NCBI GenBank assembly: GCA_026387915.1
Contig: JAPLKS010000014.1
Coordinates: 62,001-126,000, forward strand
Direction: 5' to 3'
Source of the DNA: Gemmatimonadota bacterium
GTDB lineage: Bacteria > Gemmatimonadota > Gemmatimonadetes > Gemmatimonadales > Gemmatimonadaceae
Length of the DNA stretch: 64,000 nucleotides
Shown here piece by piece: positions 15,780 through 25,180 of the stretch; within the stretch, counting starts at the first letter, position 1; every line of letters starts with the position of its first letter. The notes under the pieces were generated by a model that was not told where the DNA came from, searched no databases, and saw only the letters and a list, made by a program, of their open reading frames with translations. The translations under genes and the position numbers were made by a program.

Positions 15780-18110
15780 CTACAACGTAGTATGCAGTGC
15801 GTAACTGAATTTGACGAACCAGCCGTCGGCGGAGCGCCGCAGATGCTGAAAGGCGAGCGGGTCGCTTTCGGTGAGCGTGTTCCCGTATCCACCGAAGACC
15901 ACCGTGCCTGGGGCGGGACGATACGAGAGCAGGAAATCTGCCCGAAGGTTGTTGGTGCGTCGGGCCGTCGACGGTTGGTAGCTCCCATCGCTGCTCTTGA
16001 GGAGGAGCGTGCGCCCGGTGATCGGGTCGGCGAGTGGTTCGCGGACCGTCGCCTCATACTGCGCAATCAGACGGACAAGGAGGGACCGGGAGAGTTGATA
16101 TTCGGTCTTCAGGCGTGGGATGCGCGTCGTGGCAGACCGCGACCCGTCGCGTTTGCGTGTGAAGCTGGAGCTGACGTACGTCGCGGTGAGGCGGAGGCGG
16201 TCGTCGGGGCGAAGGTCGAGCGTGGCGGTGTAGTCGCGTCGCGTGACGTCGCCCGCTTCCAAGAAATCGATGTCAGCGCCCGTGGTGGTGCCGAGTGTGC
16301 CGGCGAAGCGCGAGAACTGTGGGGTGGAGAGGGTGGCGTTCACCAGTGTGGCCTGCTGGCGACCCAACGGCACGTAGGCGCGTTGCACGCCAGCGGTGTT
16401 CGACGTGCGATAGCCCGCGTATGCCGCGGAATCGAAGGCATACGTTGCCACCGTTGGTGTAAAACCCACCGTCCAGCCGCCGCGGAGCGTGAACGAACTG
16501 TTGGCGTTGGCTAAGTCTTCGAGCACCGTGCGTCCGTGCAAGAAATCATCGTATTTCCACGTCCCGCTCAGCTGCCCGTACAGATTGTAGCGCTCGAGCC
16601 AGCTGCCACTCGCGCCGAAGGCGGTAAAGCGATTCATGGCGGACACCTTGGTGATGCCGGTGCGACTCACGAATCCGTTGTCGGTCTGAAAATCGGGATG
16701 GATGCCGAGCACGGCATAGTGAAAGCCGAAGCTCCGCCCGGTGCGATCGATCACGGCTTCCCACATCGGGCCGGAGCGCGAGGTGCCGGCGTTGTTCGTG
16801 CTGCTGGTAACCGCCTGTAGCTGCGCATAATACAGGCGGCCGAATACGTGACGCATGTCGGCACCCATAATACGGTTGGTGCGGCCGCCGCCGACCCGTT
16901 CGCTGTAGAGTAATCCCGCCGTGGACTGCGCCGCGAAGCCCTGCTGAATGCGCACGATGTCGACCATGGGTCGTTCACCGTTCGATGCCGAAGAGCTTTG
17001 ATCGAGGGCGGAGAGCACGGCCACGTCCGTGCGTCCAATTTTGCCGGTGAGCTTCACCGCCGCATCTGGCCGCACGATGCGGCGCGTGTAGACCAAGGTG
17101 TTCGGCACGTTGAACTGCTCGCTGCCTTCCACAAAGAACGGTCGCTTTTCGGCGTAGAAGAGCGCGAAGCGTTCGTCCGTTGCGATCTGCGCGGCGTCGG
17201 ACTCGACCTGCGAAAAATCAGGCTTGATGGTGCCGTTGAGCACGAAGTTGCTTCCGACGCCCCACCGCACGTTGCCGCCGAGTTGCGGTTTGGAGCTGTA
17301 GCCCCAGCCTTGACCGTAGGTGCCACTCGCGGCGCCAGCGATGCTGTTGGTGAGCTCAGGAATGAACTCGATTTCCTGGCCGTGCTGCATGCCGGTCAGG
17401 CCGGTGAGTTCGCCAGCCTGAGACACGAAGCTCGCGCTCCCCCGCAGCGCGGGGGTCCACGTTTCTTCGTAGCCGGAGTGCTGCACGTGTCGGTTAATCT
17501 GCATGCCCCATTTCTGGGTACCGACCACGGGATAGCGGAGGCTGCTGAAGGGGATGCGCACTTCGACTTCGTAGCCCCAGTCGGTGATGTGCCCCTTGGA
17601 TTCCCAGCGGAAGTCGGCGCTGAGATCATTCATTCCGGGCATCACGTTGGAGCCGGGAATAAATCCGCCCCCTTCGTTCTTGGTGCCGTCGGCCTGTACG
17701 CCCAGCGGGTTCACAATAAATACGAACGCGCGACGCCCTTCGTGAAAGGTGTCGAGGTGCAGTTCAATGTTGTCGTCGTTCGACACGCGATCGCGGTCGG
17801 CGAGGGTCGCGCGCACCGCACCGTGTGTTTCGAAGGCCCGGATGCCGAAGTGAATGGCGGTCGGCGAATACCAGACGAGCACTTCGGTGGAGTCTGGGGC
17901 GGGACGCCCGTCTACCGGCTGGTAGAGCGAGAAGCCGGTCAGGAGTGCCGCTGATCGCCAGACGGGCTCGTCGAGATGGCCGTCGATGGTGACGGTGGCG
18001 TCGGAGGCCGTGGGGCGGGCGCTGGTCTGGCCGTTGCGCGCGTGGTAGACGGGGCCGGCGGGTGGGGATGCGGCGGCCAGCTGGAATGCGATGAGAACGG
18101 GAAGAAGCAT
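15780..18110 (-). CDS. DUF5916-type outer-membrane protein with CBM9-like N-terminal domain
   Basis: A 776-residue protein from the ATG at 18110 (an in-frame TTG at 18128 is the alternative), with a signal peptide (MLLPVLIAFQLAAASP). Residues of about 40-220 resemble the carbohydrate-binding family 9-like domain (ATVTIDGHLDEPVWRSA). The remainder is rich in aromatic and alternating residues like DUF5916 proteins, which are thought to be outer-membrane barrels. This pairing is common in Gemmatimonadota and Bacteroidota. The ligand is unknown. A start region of 141 bp separates it from gspG on the same strand. Confidence 0.8.
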   Translation of the reverse strand: MLLPVLIAFQLAAASPPAGPVYHARNGQTSARPTASDATVTIDGHLDEPVWRSAALLTGFSLYQPVDGRPAPDSTEVLVWYSPTAIHFGIRAFETHGAVRATLADRDRVSNDDNIELHLDTFHEGRRAFVFIVNPLGVQADGTKNEGGGFIPGSNVMPGMNDLSADFRWESKGHITDWGYEVEVRIPFSSLRYPVVGTQKWGMQINRHVQHSGYEETWTPALRGSASFVSQAGELTGLTGMQHGQEIEFIPELTNSIAGAASGTYGQGWGYSSKPQLGGNVRWGVGSNFVLNGTIKPDFSQVESDAAQIATDERFALFYAEKRPFFVEGSEQFNVPNTLVYTRRIVRPDAAVKLTGKIGRTDVAVLSALDQSSSASNGERPMVDIVRIQQGFAAQSTAGLLYSERVGGGRTNRIMGADMRHVFGRLYYAQLQAVTSSTNNAGTSRSGPMWEAVIDRTGRSFGFHYAVLGIHPDFQTDNGFVSRTGITKVSAMNRFTAFGASGSWLERYNLYGQLSGTWKYDDFLHGRTVLEDLANANSSFTLRGGWTVGFTPTVATYAFDSAAYAGYRTSNTAGVQRAYVPLGRQQATLVNATLSTPQFSRFAGTLGTTTGADIDFLEAGDVTRRDYTATLDLRPDDRLRLTATYVSSSFTRKRDGSRSATTRIPRLKTEYQLSRSLLVRLIAQYEATVREPLADPITGRTLLLKSSDGSYQPSTARRTNNLRADFLLSYRPAPGTVVFGGYGNTLTESDPLAFQHLRRSADGWFVKFSYALHTTL

Positions 18111-18251
18111 AGCCAGAGAATATACCAACCGCGGTGCCCTGCCGACGAATTATTCAGGTGGCGTGATTTGGTCCTTTGGCCTCAGGGCGTCGCGACGGTC
18201 GGTCACGCATGCTGCCATTGGCTCACTGGTCGGATTGAGAGCCCTCGCCGA

Positions 18252-18731
18252 CTACTTCCAGCTTACCACGTCTGCCGCGTCGCCGTCGCCGCCGGGCTTG
18301 CCGTCGGCGCCGAGTGAAAGCAGGTCGTAGCCGGTGCGACTCTGGACCCCCGGCGACAGGTACTGATAGGGGTGCTCCCAGGGGTCATTGGGGACCGGCT
18401 TCCGCAGGTACGGGCCGCGCCAACTGGCTGATGCGTCCGCCGGTTTGTCCCAGAGGGCGCCGAGTCCCTGTGCGGTGGTGGGATAGCCGCCGATGTCGAG
18501 GCGGTAGGCATCCAACGCCGCCCCAAGCATTTCAATTTGACTCTTCGCCGTGACCGCCTTGGCCGTGCCCACATGCTGGAACACGTTGGGCGCCACGAGG
18601 GTAGCGAGAATGGCAATCACCACTACGACAACGATAATCTCAATCAGCGTAAACGCGCGGCGCAGCCCCCCGAGCCGCCGAGTGTGGCGCTCAGGTCGTA
18701 ATCCGCAGCGGAGTATTGGGGACGCTTTCAC
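18252..18731 (-). CDS. gspG: GspG-like type II secretion pseudopilin
   Basis: A 159-residue protein with a long basic leader (RRLGGLRR), the prepilin motif A-FTLIE, and the hydrophobic N-terminal helix (IIVVVVVIAILATLVAPNV). It carries the GspG C-terminal pattern (DIGGYPTTAQGLGALW, GPYLRKPVPNDPW, PYQYLSPG, YDLLSLGADGKPGG). The Glu at +5 needed for assembly is present. The residue before the cleavage site is Ala where Gly is near universal, so processing by the prepilin peptidase may be reduced. No other secretion genes are adjacent. Start GTG at 18731. Confidence 0.9.
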   Translation of the reverse strand: MKASPILRCGLRPERHTRRLGGLRRAFTLIEIIVVVVVIAILATLVAPNVFQHVGTAKAVTAKSQIEMLGAALDAYRLDIGGYPTTAQGLGALWDKPADASASWRGPYLRKPVPNDPWEHPYQYLSPGVQSRTGYDLLSLGADGKPGGDGDAADVVSWK

Positions 18732-18836
18732 AGAATGAAGCTTGCGTGCGTATAAGGGTTGGCGCCAGTAGGCGGCTCATGGTTCTGCGTGCGACGCCGA
18801 TACTGCGTGGTTAGGCATATCATACAACGGGGGCAC

Positions 18837-19283
18837 GTGGAACAGGACCGGGAATGTGCGGGCTGCGCGATCGGCCGACGCCAGTTTATTACGCAGGGAA
18901 CCCTACTCGCGGCGGCGGTAGCGTTGGCGGCGTGCGGCGTGGCGGGGAGCGATTTCGGAACCGCGCCCAAGTTGAGCAGTCCAACGGTCATTAAGTTGAG
19001 CGACTTTCCATCGTTGGCGTCGGTCGGCGGGGTTGCGGTGCTCACGCTCGCCAACTCGCCCTTCGCGATTGTGCGCACCTCGTCCGCGACCTTCGTAACG
19101 CTCTCGCGCATCTGTCCGCACCAGGGCAGCGTGGTGACGCCGGTGTCAGGCGGCTTTACCTGCCCCAACCACGGCGCGCAGTTCAATACGTCTGGACAGT
19201 GGGTCGGTGGGCAACCGACCTCGGGGCTCCACTCGTATACGACCGTCTACGACGCGATGGCGGGCACGCTCACTGTTTCGTAA
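18837..19283 (+). CDS. Rieske [2Fe-2S] protein with twin-arginine signal and lipobox
   Basis: A 148-residue protein. GTG at 18837 is chosen because a GGGGG tract lies just upstream; the frame is open from a TTG at 18759. The N terminus shows a Tat signal (GRRQFITQGTLL) ending in a lipobox (ALAAC), so it is probably exported folded and lipid-anchored. The two Rieske cluster motifs are CPHQG (C-x-H) and CPNHG (C-x2-H). It is a stand-alone small Rieske protein, not next to cytochrome b genes; a role in electron transfer is inferred. Confidence 0.85.
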   Translation: MEQDRECAGCAIGRRQFITQGTLLAAAVALAACGVAGSDFGTAPKLSSPTVIKLSDFPSLASVGGVAVLTLANSPFAIVRTSSATFVTLSRICPHQGSVVTPVSGGFTCPNHGAQFNTSGQWVGGQPTSGLHSYTTVYDAMAGTLTVS

Positions 19284-19290
19284 GTCGTAG

Positions 19291-19320
19291 AGCGGCGCGG
19301 CGATTGCATGCCGCGCCGCT
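19291..19320. terminator. Bidirectional hairpin terminator after the V-ATPase operon
   Basis: A perfect 11-bp GC-rich stem (19291-19301 with 19310-19320, 8-nt loop) lies between the Rieske gene (+) and the end of the V-ATPase operon (-). Confidence 0.75.
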
Positions 19321-19347
19321 GACGACACCGCGGGGCGCCGAGCCTGC

Positions 19348-19980
19348 TCAGCGCGTCTGCCGCGACTGCACGTGCCGTAAGCGGAGTTGCTCTTCGCGCT
19401 CGCGCTCCTCGAGCTGCCGTCGCACGCCCGCAATGGCCTCGGTGAGTTGCGGCGCGACCCGCTGCTCGAGCGTGCGCAGTCGCCGCGTGGTGTCGGCCAG
19501 CGCTTCGCCGAGCCGCCGCACCCGTTGTTCCTTGGGCGCGGCTTCCACGAGCAACTCGGTGAGCGCTTCAAACGCCGCAGCTGCGTCGGCGGTGGAGGGG
19601 CCGACCAGTGCCGGGGCCACGCCACGGGCATCAATCGTCCGCCGAAAGGTGGGCGCGTTGATCACGTCGCTCACGGCGATGCCCCACACCTGCGCCGGCC
19701 GCAGTTCAATCGCCGGCTCAGTGAGTGGCCATGCCGTGACCGCGAGACCCGCGACGCCGTGCGCACCGATCGCGTGCGTGAGTGCGGTGGCGGCGCGGGT
19801 GGTAGATGCGGCGATGCGCTGCCGCACGTCAATCGCGGGTCGTGCCGCCGCAAAGAGCTCGCTCACCAGCGCTTCACGTTTGCGTCGGGTGAGATCAATC
19901 CCTTTGACAATGCGCGTGAGTTCTCGGCGAGCGCGCAGCAGGTTCATGCGCGTCGGTGCGAGACGCGTGCGGCCGTTCAT
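19348..19980 (-). CDS. vatD: V-type ATP synthase subunit D (central stalk)
   Basis: A 210-residue coiled-coil protein that begins with the subunit D pattern (R-x-x-P-T-R-x-N-L-L-R-A-R-R-E-L) and ends in a long charged helix (RRQLEEREREEQLRLR). Subunit D is the rotor shaft inside the A3B3 ring. It is the last gene of the operon and overlaps the B gene by 4 nt. Confidence 0.9.
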   Translation of the reverse strand: MNGRTRLAPTRMNLLRARRELTRIVKGIDLTRRKREALVSELFAAARPAIDVRQRIAASTTRAATALTHAIGAHGVAGLAVTAWPLTEPAIELRPAQVWGIAVSDVINAPTFRRTIDARGVAPALVGPSTADAAAAFEALTELLVEAAPKEQRVRRLGEALADTTRRLRTLEQRVAPQLTEAIAGVRRQLEEREREEQLRLRHVQSRQTR

Positions 19981-21353
19981 GAGGCCGTCCCATGTGCGGC
20001 GAGCGTCGCGGCACTCAACCTGGTGAGGTCGTCGCTTGGGAGCGTGTGCAGCAGCTGCCAGCCAACAGCAAAGGTTTCGTCAATCGTCCGGCGTCCACTT
20101 TGGTTGATGAACGTCTGCTCGAAGGACTCCGCAAATGCCAGCGCGCGTCGGTCGCCAGCCGGGAGACCACTTTCTCCGACAATCGCGGCCATCGAGCGAG
20201 CCTCGCGTCCGCGCGCGTAGCTCGCGTATAGTTGATCGCTCCATTCACGATGCTCGGGGCGCGTTCGTCCTTCGCCAATGCCGCCGCTCATCAACCGCGA
20301 GAGAGACGGCAGTACGTCTATAGGAGGGGTGACGCCTCGACGATGCAGCTCGCGGCTCAGCACGATCTGCCCTTCGGTGATGTAGCCCGTGAGGTCGGGA
20401 ATCGGATGCGTGACGTCGTCGTCGGGCATCGTGAGAATGGGGATCTGCGTGATCGATCCCGGTTTTCCCTGAATGATTCCGGCTCGCTCATAGAGCGATG
20501 CAAGGTCGGTGTACATGTAGCCGGGGTAACCGCGCCGCCCAGGAATCTCCTCGCGCGCGGTGGCAATCTCGCGGAGCGCTTCGCAATAGTGCGTCATGTC
20601 GGCGATCACCACGAGCACGTGCAGGCCGCATTCGTATGCGAGATGCTCAGCGGCGGTGAGCGCGAGTCGGGGCGCATGCAGCCGTTCCACCGCCGGATGC
20701 GACGCTTGGTTCAGGTAAAGTACGGTGCGGGGGAGTGCTCCGCTGGCCCGCACGCGGTCGAGAAAATCGCGCGTCTCACGCGCGGTGATGCCGACGGCGG
20801 CAAACACCACGGCAAAGGGCTCGTGCCGCGGCGCGCGCGCCCACTCCACAATGCGCGCGGCGATCTCGAGCCCTGGGAGCCCTGGTCCACTGAAGATCGG
20901 AAGTTTCTGGCCGCGCACGAGCGTGTTCATGGCATCGATGGCGCTGATGCCGGTTTCAATAAAGTCGCGTGGCCGAGCGCGGCGCACCGGGTTGATGGGT
21001 GCGCCATCAATAGGACGAAGGGCTTCGCCTACCGGAGCCGGGAGTCCGTCCACCGGCGCGCCGTGGCCGTCAAAGGCGCGTCCGAGCAGTTCGCGCCCGA
21101 CCACCGTGGTCGCCACTTCGCCGGTGAGAATGATCTCGGCGCGATCGGGCGCGAGGCCCACGGTTTCGTCGAGCAACTGCACGACCGTGGCGTGCTCGCC
21201 GGCATCAATCACCTGCCCGCGGCGGTCAGCGATCCCTGGTTGACGCACCACCACCCACTCGCCGAGCGAAACGCCGCGGGTGCGTTCAAGGAAAAGCAGG
21301 GGGCCGCCGGCTGCGGCAGCGCCATGGTGCGTGACGTCAATGCGCGGGCTCAT
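19977..21353 (-). CDS. vatB: V-type ATP synthase subunit B (non-catalytic)
   Basis: A 458-residue homologue of the regulatory B subunit. Visible signatures are the degenerate P-loop region FSGPGLPGLEIAA, the ADMTHYCEALREI block, PGYMYTDLASLYERAG, and the family tail motif DVLPSLSRLM. It alternates with subunit A in the soluble ring and forms part of each nucleotide site. Both ends overlap neighbours by 4 nt. Confidence 0.95.
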   Translation of the reverse strand: MSPRIDVTHHGAAAAGGPLLFLERTRGVSLGEWVVVRQPGIADRRGQVIDAGEHATVVQLLDETVGLAPDRAEIILTGEVATTVVGRELLGRAFDGHGAPVDGLPAPVGEALRPIDGAPINPVRRARPRDFIETGISAIDAMNTLVRGQKLPIFSGPGLPGLEIAARIVEWARAPRHEPFAVVFAAVGITARETRDFLDRVRASGALPRTVLYLNQASHPAVERLHAPRLALTAAEHLAYECGLHVLVVIADMTHYCEALREIATAREEIPGRRGYPGYMYTDLASLYERAGIIQGKPGSITQIPILTMPDDDVTHPIPDLTGYITEGQIVLSRELHRRGVTPPIDVLPSLSRLMSGGIGEGRTRPEHREWSDQLYASYARGREARSMAAIVGESGLPAGDRRALAFAESFEQTFINQSGRRTIDETFAVGWQLLHTLPSDDLTRLSAATLAAHGTAS

Positions 21354-23020
21354 GCGTTCACTCCGTCGCGTTTCGCGGCGAGGGCGCGGCGCGTGGGCGC
21401 GAGATCGAGCGCGGCAAACGCGGTGCCGGAGGCGAGGGCGCGCTCCCCGTCGCGAAACGCTTCGAGGGCGGCGTGCGCAAGCGCGTACGTTTGCTGCGGT
21501 GAACTAATGGCATCGTGCGGGTGATATGCATTCTGCCGGAGCACCACTTCGCGCACGATGGCGGCAACGTCCATGACGAGATGATCGTGATCTTCGAGCG
21601 CGTCGGGTCCCACCAGACTCGCGATGTCGCGGAGCTCCCGTTCTTTTTGCAGTAACGCAAGCAGGTCGGCGCGCACGGCGGCCCACTGCTCGCCTCCATG
21701 CGTGGTGAACCAGGGCGCGACTTGATCGGCGTAGAGTGAGAAGCTGCTTTCCCAGTCCACGGCTGGATAATGCCGCTGGTGTGCGAGCGATGCGTCGAGC
21801 GCCCACATCGCGCCGGTGACGCGCAACGCCGCTTGCGTGACCGGCTCAGAAAAATCGCCGCCGGGCGGAGAGATGGCGCCGATGATCGTGACCGCGCCCT
21901 CACGCGTGGGTGCACCAAGGGGGCGCACGCGGCCTGCGCGTTCAAAGAACTGTCCAAGGCGGCTCGCTAGATATGTGGGATAGCCCTCTTCTCCGGGCAT
22001 CTCTTGCTGTCGTGCCGCCATTTCGCGGAGCGCCTCTGCCCAGCGCGAGGTGGAGTCAATCATGAGTGCCACGCGATTGCCTTGATCGCGGAAATACTCG
22101 GCGATGGTGACGCCCATGTAGATCGACGCCTCGCGCGCAGCCACGGGCATGTTCGAGGTGTTCACAATCAGCACGGCGCGGTCCATCACGGGCCTCCCCG
22201 TGCGTGGATCAACAAGTAGCGGGAATTCCGTGAGCACGTCCGTCATTTCGTTGCCGCGCTCACCGCAACCGACGTAGACCACCACATCGGCTTCTGAGAA
22301 TTTGGCGAGCGACTGTTCGATGATTGTCTTGCCTGTACCGAAGCCGCCAGGGACCGCCGCGCTGCCCCCTTCTGCTACCGGGAAGAACAGGTCGAATACG
22401 CGTTGCCCCGTCACGAAGGGGCGCGACGACGCAAACTGCTCCGCGACTGGGCGCGGGATACGCACCGGCCAGCGGTGTGCGAGCCGGAGCGTGGTGCCGT
22501 CGGTTAGCGCGCCGATGGGTGTGGTCACGGTGTACGTCCCGCTGTCGATTGCCGCAATCACGCCGCGCACGCCCGGTGGAACGAGCACGCGGTGGGTGAT
22601 TGCGCGCTCGAGCACAGTGCCGAGCACGTCGCCGGGTTCCACCGAATCGCCGGCCGCGCGCGTGGCGGTAAAGGTCCACTTTTGATCCGCGTCGAGGGTG
22701 TCAGCGCGCGCGCCGGGAGCAATAAAGTCGCCGGTGGCTTCCGCCACTCGTTCGAGCGGTCGGCCGATGCCGTCGAGTACCGCGCCGAGCAAGCCGGGGC
22801 CGAGTTGTGCCGTGAGCGACACGCCGGTGTGTTCTACCGGTTCGCCCACCGCGAGGCCGGTCGTGGACTCGTAGACCTGCAAAGTGCACACATCGCCGCG
22901 CTGTTTGATAATCTCACCCAACAATCGGCGCTTGCCCACAAAGGCCAGTTCGTAGAGGGCGCCATGCAACGGAGCGGCCTCAACGAGCGAACCCGCAACG
23001 CGAATGATGCGAGCGGTCAC
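21350..23020 (-). CDS. vatA: V-type ATP synthase subunit A (catalytic)
   Basis: A 556-residue protein from GTG at 23020, which has GAGG about 7 nt upstream and overlaps the F stop as GTGA; a 27-codon longer frame lacks support. The catalytic P-loop is GGFGTGKT, followed by the hallmark VGCGERGNEM block, SNMPVAAREASIYMG, and SSFSLYADQV. It hydrolyses or makes ATP in the soluble head. P-loop Gly-Thr-Gly replaces the commoner Gly-Ala-Gly. Confidence 0.96.
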   Translation of the reverse strand: MTARIIRVAGSLVEAAPLHGALYELAFVGKRRLLGEIIKQRGDVCTLQVYESTTGLAVGEPVEHTGVSLTAQLGPGLLGAVLDGIGRPLERVAEATGDFIAPGARADTLDADQKWTFTATRAAGDSVEPGDVLGTVLERAITHRVLVPPGVRGVIAAIDSGTYTVTTPIGALTDGTTLRLAHRWPVRIPRPVAEQFASSRPFVTGQRVFDLFFPVAEGGSAAVPGGFGTGKTIIEQSLAKFSEADVVVYVGCGERGNEMTDVLTEFPLLVDPRTGRPVMDRAVLIVNTSNMPVAAREASIYMGVTIAEYFRDQGNRVALMIDSTSRWAEALREMAARQQEMPGEEGYPTYLASRLGQFFERAGRVRPLGAPTREGAVTIIGAISPPGGDFSEPVTQAALRVTGAMWALDASLAHQRHYPAVDWESSFSLYADQVAPWFTTHGGEQWAAVRADLLALLQKERELRDIASLVGPDALEDHDHLVMDVAAIVREVVLRQNAYHPHDAISSPQQTYALAHAALEAFRDGERALASGTAFAALDLAPTRRALAAKRDGVNA

Positions 23021-23346
23021 TGGAGCCTCACGCGGTAGCCAATCGCACGTCGGAGCAACTCGAGGATGTAGTCCTCTGCGCCCGACGGGGCGCCGGCCCA
23101 TGCGGGCGCCGGAATGGGGACAAGAATGGGAACGGCGCGCCGTTCAATGTCGCGACGCACAGTCTCAGGCACCGCGTCGAGGAGGGCCTGCTCAACAAGT
23201 AGAATGCCCGTATGTGGTAACGCGGCAAGAATCTGCAGGCGGGACCCCGCGTCTTCCGGCTTGGCGATTTCGTCGACGGCGAGACCAGCCAGGCGAAAGC
23301 CGGCCGCGCTAGCGGCCGACGCGAGGACGCGTACGGTGTAACTCAC
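23017..23346 (-). CDS. vatF: V-type ATP synthase subunit F
   Basis: A 109-residue small alpha/beta protein (RLAGLAVDEI, GILLVEQALLDAVP, VPILVPIPAP) typical of subunit F, the small rotor subunit that binds D. The position between C and A is the canonical one. It overlaps both neighbours by 4 nt. Confidence 0.85.
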   Translation of the reverse strand: MSYTVRVLASAASAAGFRLAGLAVDEIAKPEDAGSRLQILAALPHTGILLVEQALLDAVPETVRRDIERRAVPILVPIPAPAWAGAPSGAEDYILELLRRAIGYRVRLQ

Positions 23347-24353
23347 GCGGCCACTCCAAGCGCGCCTTCGATGAGCACCGGCGGCACATGCATCGCAATG
23401 CTCCAGGTCACGCGCAGGAGCGCCTGAAGTTCGACGCGTTGCCGCAGTACGAAGTGCACCACGGGGGCGAGGCTCAGCGGCGCCGTGCGGGCGAGCGCTC
23501 GGAACTCACGTTCGAGTGCGCGCGCGGCGGCGTCTTCGGCGGAGCGATTGGCGGCGGTGAGTGCCGCCGCCAATGGCGTGTGTGCCACGCGAACGCGAAG
23601 GCGCTCGGCGATGTCGAAGCGACTGCCGGCAATCTGCGCAGCCGCAATGTCATCAGCACGAATCAACGTGCCGCCGCAGACAAAAATACTCGCGGGGTCG
23701 AGGTCTGCATGTTGGTCTGCGAGAATGAGCACGGACCACAGGTTTTCCAAATCAATGGTGCGCTCGGCGAACCGGCGCATGGCGGTATCGCGGCGCGCCG
23801 TTCGCAGCGCCCGTTCGGCAAAGGCGCGGGTGAGTGCGACCTCCAGGCGGAAGAGGTCGAGATGCTGGCGTTGCGCCTCTTCGGCGACGGCGCTCGCAAA
23901 TGGGTGACGCCACGTGAGCAGTTGCGCTCCGACCGTCGCCACGTCCCCAGCGGTCGCGAGTTGTTGCAGGGCGCGGAGCGGAAGTGAGGAGGTGGGAATG
24001 AGTCCCGTGAGCCGCGCTTCCGGCGCAGCGCCTGCCACGGCGCCTCGGACCAACGCGCGAATACTGCGTCGATCCTCGTCATCAAGTAGGGGTGCGAGCT
24101 GTTCCACCCGCTCGCCCGCCCAGCTCGCGAGCACGCGGAGTCGCGCCCCTGCACGGCGTCGTAGGCTCTCCTCAAGTGCTGCGGCATCATACGGGACGCC
24201 GGTAGCCGGCGCATGCACAATGCCAAGCGTCGTCAACTGCGCGCCAAGTGCGCCAATTCCCTGCGCCTCGCATAGCGCACGATACTGTTCGTCGCGCAAC
24301 AGGTGCGACGCGAGTCCGCGGGTGCGTGTGATGACGTCGCCCCAGTCGGTCAC
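23343..24353 (-). CDS. vatC: V-type ATP synthase subunit C (AC39/d family)
   Basis: A 336-residue largely helical protein. GTG at 24353 is selected because it overlaps the subunit E stop (GTGA) and starts the family pattern VTDWGDVITRTRGLASHLL. The C-terminal ENLWSVLILADQHADL block is the typical subunit C motif. It forms the socket between the rotor shaft and the membrane ring. Confidence 0.85.
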   Translation of the reverse strand: MTDWGDVITRTRGLASHLLRDEQYRALCEAQGIGALGAQLTTLGIVHAPATGVPYDAAALEESLRRRAGARLRVLASWAGERVEQLAPLLDDEDRRSIRALVRGAVAGAAPEARLTGLIPTSSLPLRALQQLATAGDVATVGAQLLTWRHPFASAVAEEAQRQHLDLFRLEVALTRAFAERALRTARRDTAMRRFAERTIDLENLWSVLILADQHADLDPASIFVCGGTLIRADDIAAAQIAGSRFDIAERLRVRVAHTPLAAALTAANRSAEDAAARALEREFRALARTAPLSLAPVVHFVLRQRVELQALLRVTWSIAMHVPPVLIEGALGVAA

Positions 24354-24952
24354 GGGGTGTCTCCGGCGAGTCGGCGCGCTACCACGATCGCCAACCCGCG
24401 GCGGTCTCGCTCGAGTCGGCGCGCGAACGTCACGTCTGCCACAATGCGGCCGTCGGCGGATGTGACGATCGCCCCAACGGCAACCGAGTCGTCGATGGTC
24501 AACTGCGCGGCGCGAACGCCGAGGGCGGTGAGCGAACCACCCATCGCGTCGGCAACGGCGCGTGAACAACGGACGATGGCATCGTCTCCTGGCACGCACG
24601 CCAGTGCATCGGCGATCGCGCGACTGACCACAGCTCCAAGCCCCGCGTGTACGTCAAGCGCCGGAAGCCGTTCGGCGGCTGCAGAAAAAACCTTGTCGAG
24701 CGCGGCCGCTCGTGCGGTGAGCGTTTCGTGCCGCACACGCTGTGCGGCATCGGCAGACGCGAGCTCCAATGCAGCGACTGCCGCGGCCTCCCGCTCGGCG
24801 ATGCGCGCCGTGCGGTGCTGGGCCACCTGCTCGACGGCCTCCGTTCGCATACGCGACGCTTCCGCTCCGGCCGCAGCAAGCCGCGCCGTAGCGGTGGCGT
24901 CGGCCTCGCGCCTCAACTGCGCGAGGAGCAGGGCAGCGGGATCACTCACCAC
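24350..24952 (-). CDS. vatE: V-type ATP synthase subunit E (peripheral stalk)
   Basis: A 200-residue protein with an N-terminal Ala/Arg/Glu coiled coil (residues 10-90) and a C-terminal alpha/beta head (DDSVAVGAIVTSADGRIVADVTF), as in subunit E. It pairs with subunit H/G to form the stator. Its GTG at 24952 follows the K stop directly, with GGAGG inside the K end acting as ribosome-binding site. Confidence 0.85.
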   Translation of the reverse strand: MVSDPAALLLAQLRREADATATARLAAAGAEASRMRTEAVEQVAQHRTARIAEREAAAVAALELASADAAQRVRHETLTARAAALDKVFSAAAERLPALDVHAGLGAVVSRAIADALACVPGDDAIVRCSRAVADAMGGSLTALGVRAAQLTIDDSVAVGAIVTSADGRIVADVTFARRLERDRRGLAIVVARRLAGDTP

Positions 24953-25180
24953 TCAGCCTCCGGTCCCCGCACGCAGAATAATCAGCACGGCGACGATGAA
25001 CCCAAGGATGACCATCGTCTCTGGGATGGCCACGAGAATGATGATCGTGCCTGCGAGCTCAGGCTTTTCCGCAAGCGCCGCGGCGCCCGCAGTGCCGATC
25101 TTCGATTGCGCCCATGCCGTGGCCAACGCCGAGATGGACATGACGCTCGCCGCTCCGATGACAACCCACATGATGTTCAT
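24953..25180 (-). CDS. vatK: V-type ATP synthase subunit K (membrane rotor proteolipid)
   Basis: A 75-residue hairpin with two transmembrane helices and the polar loop AEKPELAG. The ion-carrying carboxylate is Glu54 in AIPETMVILGF. This is the short, single-hairpin form; some other V-type K subunits are duplicated to four helices. Gln25 in helix 1 and the Glu-Thr pair in helix 2 leave H+ versus Na+ coupling open. Confidence 0.92.
   Translation of the reverse strand: MNIMWVVIGAASVMSISALATAWAQSKIGTAGAAALAEKPELAGTIIILVAIPETMVILGFIVAVLIILRAGTGG

Noticed and set aside
24953-25180. Firm call of a sodium-dependent V-ATPase
   Set aside because: Gln25 and the Glu-Thr pair are suggestive, but the spacing between loop and helix 2 differs from known sodium rings, so the coupling ion cannot be settled from this sequence.
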